Part shown: piece by piece, positions 36,419-46,241 of the stretch | Layout of the letters: every line of letters starts with the position of its first letter | Position numbering within the stretch: position 1 is the first letter of the stretch | Origin: Pedobacter cryoconitis | GTDB lineage: Bacteria > Bacteroidota > Bacteroidia > Sphingobacteriales > Sphingobacteriaceae | Assembly: GCF_014200605.1 (NCBI RefSeq) | Contig: NZ_JACHCE010000008.1 | Span: forward strand, 1 to 64,000 | Length of the DNA stretch: 64,000 bases | Direction of reading: 5' to 3' | Position numbers and translations under genes: made by a program | Notes under the pieces: model-generated | Database searches by the model: none | What the model was told of the DNA's origin: nothing | The model's input: only the letters and a program-made list of their open reading frames with translations

Positions 36419-37360
36419 ATGATTTTTGAATCTGCCGATGCAAATAAAATTGGTTTAATGAATGCACTTTCTAAAATAACAGGAAGTGAGATCAAAGACA
36501 GGAAGATTATTCTGCCAGAAAGCTATGGTGATGGCTACATGAAGTTTTTTGATTTTGGCCCTTTCATGAATATGATGATCAGTGAATTTAAAATGAAAGA
36601 GGATCTGGTACTAAAAAAAACAAAGACAGGACAAAGAAAAAATGAAATCATCTTTAGCTTCAGGAATGTGTTACGCGGAGGCGATACCAGGTTATTGCCT
36701 TCAGTACAGGTCTCTTCAGCAGATATAGATATTGAAGTTTCTATTTTGGCAGGTACACAGGTTAACACAATCCTGATAGTTGTACATGTAGATTTATTGA
36801 AAGAATTGATTGGTCAGGAAACAGGCAACCTATTATTACAGAATATCATATCTGGAAATCAGCCCTATTTATATGATGAAATTATTTCTCCGGAGATACA
36901 GTCTGTAGCTACTAAAATCATAGAGATAAAGGACGAAGAGCAGCTGGGAGATTTCTATCTTAAGCTAAAAGCAGGGGAGATGATCTACTTGTTTTTTGTA
37001 GAATTGTTAAAACGGCAGAACAGGGCTGGCTATCCACTAAATAGTTCGGATGTAGAGGCTATGTATTCAATCAGGGACAAAGTGGTTTCGGATTTAAGTG
37101 TTCCACCAAATCTTTCTGAGCTGACACAGATTTCTAATATGAGTGAAAGCAAGCTGAACCGCTTATTCAGACAGATTTTTGGTAATAGTGTTTATAATTA
37201 TTATCAGGCCTTAAGAATGAAAGAAGCTGCTTATCTGATTAAAGAAGAAAAGCTTTCCGTTTCTGAAACGGGTTATCGTTTGGGATTTACTAATTTAAGT
37301 CATTTTACCCGGGTTTTTGAGCGGCATCTTGGACTTAAGCCCAAGAAATATTCGAAATAA
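36419..37360 (+). CDS. AraC-family transcriptional regulator
   Basis: A 313-residue protein. The C-terminal 100 residues carry the double HTH of AraC proteins: LSELTQISNMSESKLNRLFRQIFGNSVYNYYQALRMKEAAYLI and LSVSETGYRLGFTNLSHFTRVFERHLGLKPKKY. The N-terminal 200 residues are an unnamed sensing domain. It is divergently transcribed from the glycosyltransferase and is the likely regulator of that gene. No other target is evident. Confidence 0.85.
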   Translation: MIFESADANKIGLMNALSKITGSEIKDRKIILPESYGDGYMKFFDFGPFMNMMISEFKMKEDLVLKKTKTGQRKNEIIFSFRNVLRGGDTRLLPSVQVSSADIDIEVSILAGTQVNTILIVVHVDLLKELIGQETGNLLLQNIISGNQPYLYDEIISPEIQSVATKIIEIKDEEQLGDFYLKLKAGEMIYLFFVELLKRQNRAGYPLNSSDVEAMYSIRDKVVSDLSVPPNLSELTQISNMSESKLNRLFRQIFGNSVYNYYQALRMKEAAYLIKEEKLSVSETGYRLGFTNLSHFTRVFERHLGLKPKKYSK

Positions 37361-37513
37361 AATTCGAAATCGGGCCATGTTGTATTTTCAGGGGGGACAC
37401 TATACTTCCGTTTAAAAGCTGGAATAAAGTGAGTGGAATTTTTTTAAATATCCGTGGACATATTTTTTTTTCAAAAATACAATACTTATTATCAATCTAT
37501 GGATTAATTAGTT

Positions 37514-39145
37514 TTAATGAGCAATGTGCCTTGAGGTCAGATCTGAGTAAATATTTCTGAAAGAGCTGCGTAGCCCAAAAGTCAACAGGGTAGTTGTGGT
37601 ATTAGAAATGGCATTTTTTTCGTCCCGTAAAATTGCCCCTAATTCTATTCTTAAATTATATTTAGGGTTAAGTAAAAAAGCGGCTTTCTCTTCCACATAG
37701 ATCATATGGGTTGCTAATCCCTGTTCTGTATAGTTATCAAGGAATTTTGCCGGATTAGTATAAACTTTAAAAATATCTTTTCCATAGTTTAGTCCATTTA
37801 TATCTAATCCATATTTTCCTAAGTCAACCTCACTACTAAAATCAAATCTTTTATAAGTATAGTTTAACAATGCTAAAATTTCTCTGAAATTAGCACCCCA
37901 GGGATGCGCAAGCGGTTCTCCATTTTCAGAATAGTTTGCTATAGCCGATCTTGCCGAATAGGTATAAGGTTTTGCACTATTGGTTTCTAACAAATAATTA
38001 AGTCCCCTGACCTTAAGCAGGTTAGTTCCTCTAAAGCCAAGCTGCCAGCCGTATTTGTTCCCATAACTTCCATTACTGGAAAAGAAATCTTTTGAACGAA
38101 ATTCATTAAGGGCGAATTGCCCATAGGCGGTAATACCATCATTGATCTTGTATCTGGCAGTTAAACCCATTAGGGATTTATCAGAGTTGTCACTTGCATT
38201 ATTAATAGGTTGCAAAAAGATAACCGGATTGATATAATTAACATCAAAAGGGCGCTTTACACCATTATCATCAGTATGAAATACCATAACGTTATCAAAA
38301 AATCCAATCGAAAGTCTATTGTTGACTGTCCAGTCCAGATAGTGGAAGACACCAAATTTCTTTCTGTCAATGTTATATTGGGAAGTTGTTGCCGGATCAT
38401 TCATATAAGTCCACATCACCATATATCTGACGTCTCCAAGAGTTCCGGTTAGTTTAAGAAATGGATAAGGAGATGCATAATCAGATAACAGCATAGAGCG
38501 ATATCCGTCCCCAATAAAAGTTTTGTCACGTCCGGCAGTGATATTTAAGTACTTTATAGATGTATAGGATATTGATGCAGTTATATAGTACCAGCTATAA
38601 TTTTTGTTATTTGAAGAACGGGCATAAGCTTGCCCGGGTATAATACCAATATCATTAATATAGGAAGTGAGATAATTTGGAAAGCCAGCTTTATTGACAT
38701 AGCTGCTAACGTAATAAGAAATTTTACTACCTTCCTTTCCACCAAACTGTATACCCAGAGACCCCAATCCTGTGGTTTTATGATCAGAAAAATCCCTGCC
38801 GATTGTAAAGTCAGGTAAGAGGTCAGCAAAGAAAGATGAATGTGGAGCATTAATCTCCACCAAATGTGCATTGAATAACTTTCTATAGATCAGACTCTGT
38901 TGATTATCACCCTGCTTATTGTCTAATAGGGAATCAATAGGGCGAGATATCAACGAATCATCGGCCAAAAATGGTTTTAAAGAAGAATGGCTCCTGGTTT
39001 TTGTGGAATAAATATACTCATTAAGCTTTTGATAAAATTGATAGGAATAGGGTTCTGGAACAGACTGTGCGAATAATGGAATCACTGCAAGCTGGCTTAA
39101 TAGTAAAATGAATAAATATCTATTAATGATTGATTTAAAAGTCAT
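37514..39145 (-). CDS. Wzi/RemB-like outer-membrane barrel protein (second of tandem pair)
   Basis: The protein is about 543 residues from ATG 39145 (MTFKSIINRY), chosen because it starts inside the upstream gene's stop and is followed by a good signal peptide (FILLLSQLAVIPLFAQ). Many aromatic beta-strands and a YSYQFYQKLN opening are shared with its upstream neighbour. The pattern fits the capsule-assembly Wzi/gliding RemB-like family, which forms an outer-membrane barrel and holds surface polysaccharide or adhesins. The 11-bp overlap with the upstream gene implies coupled translation. The two are old tandem duplicates. Exact ligand unknown. Confidence 0.62.
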   Translation of the reverse strand: MTFKSIINRYLFILLLSQLAVIPLFAQSVPEPYSYQFYQKLNEYIYSTKTRSHSSLKPFLADDSLISRPIDSLLDNKQGDNQQSLIYRKLFNAHLVEINAPHSSFFADLLPDFTIGRDFSDHKTTGLGSLGIQFGGKEGSKISYYVSSYVNKAGFPNYLTSYINDIGIIPGQAYARSSNNKNYSWYYITASISYTSIKYLNITAGRDKTFIGDGYRSMLLSDYASPYPFLKLTGTLGDVRYMVMWTYMNDPATTSQYNIDRKKFGVFHYLDWTVNNRLSIGFFDNVMVFHTDDNGVKRPFDVNYINPVIFLQPINNASDNSDKSLMGLTARYKINDGITAYGQFALNEFRSKDFFSSNGSYGNKYGWQLGFRGTNLLKVRGLNYLLETNSAKPYTYSARSAIANYSENGEPLAHPWGANFREILALLNYTYKRFDFSSEVDLGKYGLDINGLNYGKDIFKVYTNPAKFLDNYTEQGLATHMIYVEEKAAFLLNPKYNLRIELGAILRDEKNAISNTTTTLLTFGLRSSFRNIYSDLTSRHIAH

Positions 39146-40682
39146 GGTATAGGTTTCTAAAACTGCTGCGTAGTCCAAAAGTGATCATATTGGTTTTATT
39201 ATCATTCAGGCTGTTTTTTTCCTGTCTTAATAAGCCTGAAATTTCTAAACGGAAATTGTATTTAGGATTAAGTAAATAAGCTACTTTACCTTCTGCATAT
39301 TTTAAAGTTGAGGCTAGCTCTTGTCCACTCTGATTAAGAGTATAATGGGCATAATTGATCTGCCCCTGGAAATCAAACTTATGGATAGAATAATTGACGA
39401 TCCCTAACCATTCTTTAAAACCTGCCCCGAGAGGGTGTGCAAGAGGCTCGCTCAACTCTGTATAATTGACAATTGAATAGGCAGAAGAATAGGTATTAGG
39501 TTTTGCGGTATTGTATTCAAATAAATAATTTAACCTGTTGATTTTAAGAAGGTCAGAACCTCTGAGCCCTAATTGCCAGGCATAATTACTATTACCTGTT
39601 GACTGGTCAAAAACCATTTGTCCATAAGCAGTAGTTTTTGTCAGGACCTTGTATTTACCATTAAAGCCAATTAGGGTATGGTCCGGTGTGGTTCCCGCTG
39701 GTCTTAAAGCAGAAGAAAAAAGTATAGGATTGATATAATTCAGATCAAAACCATGAAGTTTGCCCTGGTCAGTGGCCTCTTCCACTATTAATGCATTAAA
39801 AAAACCTAAAGAGGTTTTATTCGTTATATTCCAGTCGATATAATGAAAAGCACCCCATTTTCTTCTGTTATTATAGAATGAATTAAACTGTGGTGCCTTC
39901 TGATCCTCCATATATGCCCACATTGCCATGTATTGAATTTTTTTACCCAGGTTTGCAGTGAACCTAAGCATAGGATAGGGGGCTGAGTTATCAGATAATA
40001 ACAAGGACCTGTAACCATCGCCTATAAAAGTTTTATCCTGACCCAAGGCTATTGTAATTGCTTTAGTCGGTGTATAACCTATTAATGTAGTTACATATGA
40101 CCAGTCCTTTGTCGGGGCTCCCTGATTTTTATCATAGCCCTGGCCAGGCACCATTCCTGTCTGATTAATATAATGATCCTCATAAGCAGTAAATTTCCCT
40201 TGATTTTCATAACCACTGGTGTAAATGAAAAATTTAGAACCTATAGTTATGCCTAACTGAAAGCCACGCGTATTTAGCCATGTTGTTGTTTTTTCATTAA
40301 ATGATCGTCCTAATTGAAAATCAGGTAAGAAATCTAAATAAAAAGTATAGTCTTTGTTTTTTACATCTACTAAGTGTTGATCAAATAATATTCTCTGAAT
40401 GAAGTTCCTTTTTGTCGTTTCCCTGTGATTTGTAGTCAAAGAATCATAAAGTGGTCTCAGGTAAGAAGAATCGGAAATGAAATAGGGTTTTATTGCAGTA
40501 TGAAGATTGATATCTGATGAATAAATAGTTTTATTTAACTTTTGATAAAACTGATAAGAATAAGGCTGAAAAATTAATTGAGCATTTCCTTGCTCAGTTT
40601 TCATCAGCATCAGGATAAAGAAGAGAGCCAGACTGATTAATCTTTCTCTTCTATCTGAATAATTATATTTTAGTTGTTTCAT
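39135..40682 (-). CDS. Wzi/RemB-like outer-membrane barrel protein (first of tandem pair)
   Basis: A 515-residue paralogue of the next gene. Shared landmarks are YSYQFYQKLN near the N-terminus, TFIGDGYRSLLLSD, FHYIDWN, a FDLNYINPI loop, SEPLAHPLGAGFKEWL and a FGLRSSFRN end. A signal sequence is present (LISLALFFILMLMKTEQGNAQ). The protein is expected in the outer membrane. It is second in a three-gene operon after a small membrane protein. The duplication suggests paralogues with different partners. The call rests on overall pattern, not on a motif with known chemistry. Confidence 0.62.
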   Translation of the reverse strand: MKQLKYNYSDRRERLISLALFFILMLMKTEQGNAQLIFQPYSYQFYQKLNKTIYSSDINLHTAIKPYFISDSSYLRPLYDSLTTNHRETTKRNFIQRILFDQHLVDVKNKDYTFYLDFLPDFQLGRSFNEKTTTWLNTRGFQLGITIGSKFFIYTSGYENQGKFTAYEDHYINQTGMVPGQGYDKNQGAPTKDWSYVTTLIGYTPTKAITIALGQDKTFIGDGYRSLLLSDNSAPYPMLRFTANLGKKIQYMAMWAYMEDQKAPQFNSFYNNRRKWGAFHYIDWNITNKTSLGFFNALIVEEATDQGKLHGFDLNYINPILFSSALRPAGTTPDHTLIGFNGKYKVLTKTTAYGQMVFDQSTGNSNYAWQLGLRGSDLLKINRLNYLFEYNTAKPNTYSSAYSIVNYTELSEPLAHPLGAGFKEWLGIVNYSIHKFDFQGQINYAHYTLNQSGQELASTLKYAEGKVAYLLNPKYNFRLEISGLLRQEKNSLNDNKTNMITFGLRSSFRNLYHDF

Positions 40683-40688
40683 CTTTAT

Positions 40689-41120
40689 TTAATCGTTTTC
40701 ATCACGTTTGCGGTATATCCAATCGAATACAGAGTGGAAAACATACAAACTGAACATCATGGCATAAAGAATTTCGTCAATAATTACTCTTGTCAGTGGC
40801 CTTGATGTTTCAGTTCCGATCTCATTTGAAATTGATGCTGCAAGTAAACTAATACCAGTAATCATGGCAATCATTGATACCGTTCGTATTTTGGGAGTTA
40901 TATCCAGTTTAATCGTATGATAAATGGTTTGCCGCTGTCTTGTAACCACCTTTGCATTATCAATTGTAAAATGCTGAACAATTGATTGAAGATCTTTTTT
41001 CAGGAACTGTTGTTTAGTAGTTAGTTGAAGCATATCAGTTGGCAGAGGGGCTGCTTGAAGAATGCCCGTGAAAAAAAACAGGGCTATAGCAATCGTGATT
41101 GCGAAAGATTTCAAACGCAT
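40689..41120 (-). CDS. Small inner-membrane protein, first gene of the Wzi-like operon
   Basis: A 143-residue protein: a signal-like N-terminal helix (FAITIAIALFFFTGILQA), a soluble segment of about 55 residues, then two membrane helices (VSMIAMITGISLLAAS and IDEILYAMMFSLYVFHSVF) and a basic tail. I do not recognise the family. It is 6 bp before the two barrel genes and so may help their export or anchor the machinery at the inner membrane (inference). Confidence 0.6.
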   Translation of the reverse strand: MRLKSFAITIAIALFFFTGILQAAPLPTDMLQLTTKQQFLKKDLQSIVQHFTIDNAKVVTRQRQTIYHTIKLDITPKIRTVSMIAMITGISLLAASISNEIGTETSRPLTRVIIDEILYAMMFSLYVFHSVFDWIYRKRDEND

Positions 41121-41269
41121 AATATTATTTTGAATACCAAAATTAAGTAAGGCGTATTTAAATAACCTTTATTTAAGATGTGAAAGAGATTATAAAAGCA
41201 TTAGAATCTCTTAATGTGCTGGTATTTGGATTCTAAAATTGTTTTCTAAGCATTTGAAGATTTCTGTAA

Positions 41270-42368
41270 TTATTTCTTAGAAAAGAGTTCTCTATCCCGA
41301 ATCTTTTGCGGATTTGTATAACTTCCTGACCACCATGGCAGCTCTCCGGGTTTGGCAGGAGGAAGCTGGAGATAAAGTTTATGATCTGCTGCTGCAGATT
41401 TTTGCTGTACATCCCTAAACTCGTAATGATCGAACATGGCTAAGGCTTCAATCATATAAGATACTGCAACCCTGCGATCCTGGATCAGTAACAGGTTTTC
41501 ACCATTATGTAAATCAGCTGCGGAAGAGAAATTATAAGAACCCATATAGACCCTTGCAGTCGGTTTGTCGAAATCGATTACCACAAACTTATGGTGCATC
41601 CTTATACCACCTCCATCTGAAGCCTCTGTTTTAAAAGGTTCGGGGAGATTGGTGAGCAGTCTTGCCGGAAAAACGACCGGTGGGTCTCCATCAGGTTTTT
41701 GTAAATCTAACCCTCCGACACTTTTATCGGAGATGCCATAAACGAAAATGTTATGATCTTCTGTTTCTTTTTTTATGGAATTAATGATTACGCCTGGGGT
41801 CTGGTACAAAAAAGCAAGCGAATATAATAAGGTTGAGGTAGTCTGGGCTATATCTTTAGCGATATCTTGCAACAGGGCATTGTCTGCATTATGAGGTGAA
41901 AAGCCAATTTTCGCCTTAACATTGGGTAGATGGAGATCATTCCAGTGAGCTGAACCGGTTGCCGCAAAACCACTGGCATAATCAGGATCACCGTGACTTC
42001 CTGAATCATCAATAATTATTTTAAGCCAGGTTTTTAATTTAACCAAACGTTTTACAATTTCTGGTTCATTAAGATCATAGACTGTTACCCTTACCTGGGC
42101 ATTGGTGTCATTAACAGCCTGATCAAGCAGTTTCAATATCGCGGCCCTGGCTTCAAAAATCCAAAAATGATAACCGGTTATTGACCGCATAAAACTGAGT
42201 GCCGCCTGGTTCCTGATATTCAATAGCAAAACCAGCAAAATTATCAGGTGGTGGGCCATTAAGCCAATTCATGCCTAAAAGTGCCATACTTTCTCCACGA
42301 AATATCTTTAAACAAAATGGAGCGGCGTTATTTTGACCAAAAACTTCAAAATCAGGTGTAAGTTCCAT
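41270..42368 (-). pseudogene. Phospholipase D-like protein, broken by deletion and frameshift
   Basis: Two frames together make one gene. The N-terminal 60 or so residues (MALLGMNWLNGPPPDNFAGFAIEYQ..., start 42368) end in a stop near 42155, while the PLD part (FEARAAILKLLDQAV...) continues in another frame to 41270. The part that remains has one HxK motif, RMHHKFVVIDFDKPTARVYMGSYNFS. Intact members that I recall carry a longer middle and a first HKD motif, so this copy seems to lack about 150 codons after NNRLSF and the first HKD. A shorter product from an internal start could exist but would be non-native. The loss probably killed the gene. Confidence 0.6.
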
Positions 42369-42415
42369 AACTTGTTAGAGGTTAATTTGTTATACATACC
42401 TAATCAAATGTTATT

Positions 42416-42818
42416 TCAATTTAAAATATCTTTAATTTTAATTTCTGAACCTTTAAATACGATACTTTGTATACCTTTACTGCCTTTTAACAACCTGATT
42501 TTTGACAGGTCAAGGCCCAGTGCCTTCAGTAAATTCATATCAATAGATTCTTCTCCCACTACAATATAATCAACGGTTGCAATTTTATTGGGATGACTGA
42601 TTACCTGCGGCCTTGGATCAGGAGTATAAACAGACATGATAAATGGTTGTTCAATATCCTTTGGAAAGATCAGGTGCCAGGTAAGTCTTTGCTTTTGAAT
42701 ATTGGTTCTTTTTCCAAAATGTGTAGTGAATCCTGACATTAAATCCTGCTGTAGTAAGTTTTTGAACTGCGTTATGAAGGTTTTCTACCTTAAATAGTAT
42801 GTGGCTTAATCTTGTCAT
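42416..42818 (-). pseudogene. VOC-family (glyoxalase-like) protein, frameshifted
   Basis: ATG 42818 starts MTRLSHILFKVENLHNAVQKLTTAGF, the usual first strand and helix of a VOC protein. The frame then breaks: the following part (THFGKRTNIQKQRLTWHLIF...ATVDYIVVG) is in another frame from about 42739. One frameshift near 42740 rejoins the two halves. The rejoined product would be about 130 residues, a plausible size. It is either a pseudogene or a sequencing error. It neighbours the broken PLD-like gene. Confidence 0.6.
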
Positions 42819-42930
42819 CTTTTTTTCCTTCAAAAATGCCGGAATGTATTGGCATTATAGTAACGCAATCAGGAATGAAAATATCGCAATACGGAATTTG
42901 TTGTGGTTGATAAAGATTTCCTGGGATGAA

Positions 42931-42975
42931 ATTAAATCATTAAGGCTCTAAATTATAGAGCCTTAATGATTTAAT
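42931..42975 (-). terminator. Strong hairpin after doxX
   Basis: A perfect 20-bp inverted repeat (ATTAAATCAT... at 42931-42950 and its reverse complement at 42956-42975) with an AATTA loop. It lies 36 bp after the doxX stop and is probably its terminator. Confidence 0.65.
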
Positions 42976-43011
42976 GAGATGAAATGGATAATTTATAGAA
43001 GAATAATATTG

Positions 43012-43395
43012 TTAAGTATTTGAACTATTGATCATAGGTTTATATTTATTCCGGTTGTCTCCGATTATCCATAGATTGATTAGAAAAAAAGGTAATGCTA
43101 TAGAAAGACCAGATGGTTCGAAAATGGCATTATGAACTATAATACCTACCATAACAGGTAAAATGACAATGGCACCAAGCGCTCTGTATTTTGGTAGCAT
43201 AAAGAGCAGGCCCCCGACTATCTCAACAATTCCAGTTAAAGGCATCAACCAGGAAATTTTAACAAAAGCTTCCATGAGCTTCATCTGCTCAGCCGTCATT
43301 TTTGGCATAGGCATGTAGTTAAATAATTTGTTTAATCCGGCATTAATAAACATCAGACCGAAAAGAATACAGAGTACAGTTTTTACGATTTTCAT
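43012..43395 (-). CDS. DoxX-family membrane protein
   Basis: A 127-residue protein with four predicted helices (about residues 5-22, 48-68, 73-92 and 98-115) and the family's opening LFGLMFINAGLNKLFNY. The MPLTGIVEIVGGLLFML region is conserved. DoxX proteins are small inner-membrane proteins linked to thiol or quinone redox. It stands alone, with a hairpin on its 3' side and over 1 kb free of other minus-strand promoters upstream. Confidence 0.8.
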   Translation of the reverse strand: MKIVKTVLCILFGLMFINAGLNKLFNYMPMPKMTAEQMKLMEAFVKISWLMPLTGIVEIVGGLLFMLPKYRALGAIVILPVMVGIIVHNAIFEPSGLSIALPFFLINLWIIGDNRNKYKPMINSSNT

Positions 43396-43533
43396 TTTAT
43401 TTATTTTAATGGTTAGTAATCCTTAGTTTAACGTTTTTTCTGATCAGAGCGATTGCTTTCCCTAATCAGATTTTAGCAGGATTTAAATTACTATTTTAAA
43501 ATTTGAAAATCAATACATGTTTCTTTGATCATT

Positions 43534-43567
43534 AAAAAGCCTCAGAATCTATTTTCTGAGGCTTTTT
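43534..43567. terminator. Terminator after the DEAD-box helicase gene
   Basis: AAAAAGCCTCAGAA pairs with TTCTGAGGCTTTTT around a 6-nt loop. The A and T runs make it usable from both strands. It ends 3 bp before the helicase stop codon. Confidence 0.85.
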
Positions 43568-43569
43568 AA

Positions 43570-44700
43570 TTACGGCATATTTTCGCTGTCAATGATTTCT
43601 ACTTTTTTACCCATCTTTTTCTGAATGACCTCAAAATGGTGTAATTCATTTTGACTAACCAGTGAAATTGCTTCTCCAGGCGTATCTGCACGTCCGGTTC
43701 TGCCTATTCGGTGAATATAATCCTTCGGTGATCGTGGTAATTCATAATTAATCACAAAGGGAAGGAAACTGACATCAATTCCTCTGGCCATTAAATCTGT
43801 GGCCACTAAAACTCTGAGTTTACCTGATTTAAAATGTTGTAACGAATCAGTTCGGTTTCCCTGACTTTTTTTGCTGTGAATAGCTTTTGCGTCAATATTA
43901 TTTTTACGGAGTTTATTTACAATAACCTCCGCCTGTTTGACCGAGGATGCAAATACTAATACCTGCTTCATCTGGTGATGATTTATCAGGTAACGTAAAA
44001 ACGGGCCTTTCTTTTCATCAGAAACTATATAAGCTATCTGATTGATCAGATCAAGCGATTCTTCTTCATCCTCAATTTTAATAACTACAGGATCATGCAG
44101 TAAAATCTGATGAATATGCTGAAGATCTTTATTGAGGGTAGCAGAAAGCAAGATATTTTGGCGTTTTGCAGGTAAAAGTGCAAGAATTTTATTCACTTCT
44201 TCTTTAAAACCTAAATTCAGCATTTTATCTGCTTCGTCCAATACTAAGGTTTCAATAGCGGATAAGTGTACTGCATTTGAATCCACTAATTCCAATAATC
44301 TTCCTGGTGTTGCAACAAGTACATTTACACCCTGCATAGCCATCATTTGTGGGTTAATCGAAACGCCACCATAAACAGCAAGGGTTTTAACCTTTTCAGG
44401 AAGTGCCTGGCTAAAACTCTGAAACACATTTTTCACCTGTTCGGCAAGTTCACGTGTAGGCACTAAAACCAATACATTCGCATGGCGGTTTTTCAACCCC
44501 AATGTTTGCTGTAAATTCATTAAAATTGGTAAAACATAGCTGGCTGTTTTTCCAGAACCTGTTTTAGCAATCCCTAAAACATCTTTTTTATTTAATATGG
44601 CTGGTATGGCTGTTTGCTGGATAGGAGTGGGTACGTTGAAATTCTGATCTACCAGTGCTTTTAACAAAGCAGGAGATAAACCTAAGGATGTAAAAGGCAT
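43570..44700 (-). CDS. DEAD-box RNA helicase, RhlE-like
   Basis: The protein is 376 residues from ATG 44700 (MPFTSLGLSPALL); an upstream frame adds 21 residues of no family likeness. The motifs are complete: Q-motif FNVPTPIQQTAIP, AKTGSGKTASY (I), PTRELAEQ (Ia), TPGRLLEL (Ib), VLDEADKML (II), LLSATL (III), ARGIDVS (V) and HRIGRTGRAD (VI). RhlE-type enzymes remodel RNA in ribosome assembly and decay, often in cold adaptation. The C-terminus is short and lacks a basic tail. Confidence 0.9.
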   Translation of the reverse strand: MPFTSLGLSPALLKALVDQNFNVPTPIQQTAIPAILNKKDVLGIAKTGSGKTASYVLPILMNLQQTLGLKNRHANVLVLVPTRELAEQVKNVFQSFSQALPEKVKTLAVYGGVSINPQMMAMQGVNVLVATPGRLLELVDSNAVHLSAIETLVLDEADKMLNLGFKEEVNKILALLPAKRQNILLSATLNKDLQHIHQILLHDPVVIKIEDEEESLDLINQIAYIVSDEKKGPFLRYLINHHQMKQVLVFASSVKQAEVIVNKLRKNNIDAKAIHSKKSQGNRTDSLQHFKSGKLRVLVATDLMARGIDVSFLPFVINYELPRSPKDYIHRIGRTGRADTPGEAISLVSQNELHHFEVIQKKMGKKVEIIDSENMP

Positions 44701-44824
44701 AATACTCAATTTTTGATGTAAAAGTAAACTAATTCCTGTAAGATCAGTTGTCCTTTGTCTCAAAACCTGATGCTAAATCTGGATTGATATAGCCTTTTAT
44801 AACTCTGGATGACTGTTTAAGTCA

Positions 44825-44869
44825 AACACCCCTGACAAAAATTTAACTAAAATCTTTGCCAGGGGTGTT
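44825..44869. terminator. Terminator after the pyridoxamine oxidase-like gene
   Basis: AACACCCCTGACAAA pairs with TTTGCCAGGGGTGTT (44855-44869), with one mismatch. It lies 27 bp beyond the 3' end of the minus-strand gene at 44896. Confidence 0.75.
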
Positions 44870-44895
44870 CTCTTCATCTGCCAGTTGCGGGGATA

Positions 44896-45432
44896 CTAAA
44901 CTGTAAGATCACCTTCAATAGAATCATCCAGTGTTTTACCAATAGCCGCACCGATCGCCATTTTAATTCCGGCAATCACATTTCCATGTTTATTGTCCCA
45001 GTAATAACCTGTTTCTGGCGATACTCTGATCAATGCAATCCTTGGATCATCTTCACCTTCAGTGAACCACGTTTTCATGATAGGGTTCCATAGTTCCTTA
45101 ATTCTAACTTTATCTGCCGAAAGTATAGCTGTTCCTTCAAGAAACAGAAAGTCAGAATGAGGGGAACCCTGGAAGTATAATTTCACGCCCGGATCAGCAC
45201 TGATGTCCTGATAAGTATGACTATCATTTGCCACAAGAAACCAGAGTGTACCTTGCTCATCTACTTCCTGAACATTCATGGGACGTGTCCCGTTTGACTC
45301 TCCTGCCGAAGGGTTTGTACAAAGAAAACAGGTTTTAGCAATGCCGGTTAATTCTTTGATCTTCTTAATAGCCGGTTCATTATCCAGATTCTGGTGATTC
45401 TCTTCAGTTTGATTTTGATTAATACTATCCAT
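44896..45432 (-). CDS. Pyridoxamine 5'-phosphate oxidase-like flavin protein (general stress protein 26 type)
   Basis: A 178-residue split-barrel protein. TCFLCTNPSAGESNGTRPMNVQEVDEQGTLWFL is the flavin-binding opening, and FLFLEGTAILSADKVRIKELWNP is typical of the general stress protein 26 group. It ends with a basic-acidic tail. It probably binds FMN, but the actual reaction is unknown. It lies just downstream of the SDR gene (65 bp) on the same strand and may be co-transcribed with it. Confidence 0.8.
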   Translation of the reverse strand: MDSINQNQTEENHQNLDNEPAIKKIKELTGIAKTCFLCTNPSAGESNGTRPMNVQEVDEQGTLWFLVANDSHTYQDISADPGVKLYFQGSPHSDFLFLEGTAILSADKVRIKELWNPIMKTWFTEGEDDPRIALIRVSPETGYYWDNKHGNVIAGIKMAIGAAIGKTLDDSIEGDLTV

Positions 45433-45497
45433 AATTTATGTTTTATTGGAGCATTACAATCCAGCTGAATATTTGTTTAGATTTTTAAAAAACCTGC

Positions 45498-46241
45498 TTA
45501 TACCAATATCGCGCCGCCATCAATAACAATCGTTTGTCCTGTACCAAATTTCTGACTGATAAGGTATAAAAAGGCTTCAGCAACATCTTCTGGTTTACCT
45601 GATCTTTTAACCAGTGATTGTTCGCTCACCATCTGGTACATGTTTTCGCGGTCTGCCGCAGACATACTATCCCATAGATTAGTTTGGATGACGCCAGGGG
45701 CGACACAATTTACGCGGATAGGGGCAAGCTCTACTGCCATTGCTTTTGTAAATCCTTCCATTGCACTGCAAATGCTGGTGGCAACTGACCAGCCAGCTCC
45801 AGGGCGCATACTGGCAATTCCACTGGTCAATGAAATAGATCCTCCCGGATTAAGCAGAGGAGCTGCATATTTAACTGAGGCAAAAGCACTCCAGAAGCGC
45901 AGATTGAAAAAATCTTTTGCTTGTTCGACTTCTGTTTCAGCGATCGTTTTCAGGTTAAGGTTTTCGGCAGCTGTGTAAACAAGATGATCAAAGTTCCCTA
46001 TCTGTGCAAAAAAACTCCTTATTTGTTCTTCCTTAGTTAAATCAACTGCATAACTCGTGCTACTTAAAGAGAGCTCTTTCAATGCTCTTTGAAGACGTTC
46101 TTCATTGCTTGAAACGATGACTACATTCGCTCCATATGCATCAGCAAGTTTAGCTGTTGCAAGGCCTAAACCAGCACTTCCGCCTAATATGATCACTTTT
46201 TTACCATTCAGTGAGTTATTAATTGCATTTTCGTTTTTCAT
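45498..46241 (-). CDS. Short-chain dehydrogenase/reductase
   Basis: A 247-residue classical SDR. The nucleotide motif is IILGGSAGLGLATA (GxxxGxG) and LVYTAAENLN stands where NNAG is usual. The catalytic Ser is in SISLTSGIAS, but the usual YxxxK is not obvious: GAGWSVATSICSAMEGF holds no Tyr-x3-Lys, so the fold is sure and the activity less so. CVAPGVIQTNLW is present. The gene is divergent from the Crp-like regulator at 46401, with about 160 bp between the starts. Confidence 0.8.
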   Translation of the reverse strand: MKNENAINNSLNGKKVIILGGSAGLGLATAKLADAYGANVVIVSSNEERLQRALKELSLSSTSYAVDLTKEEQIRSFFAQIGNFDHLVYTAAENLNLKTIAETEVEQAKDFFNLRFWSAFASVKYAAPLLNPGGSISLTSGIASMRPGAGWSVATSICSAMEGFTKAMAVELAPIRVNCVAPGVIQTNLWDSMSAADRENMYQMVSEQSLVKRSGKPEDVAEAFLYLISQKFGTGQTIVIDGGAILV

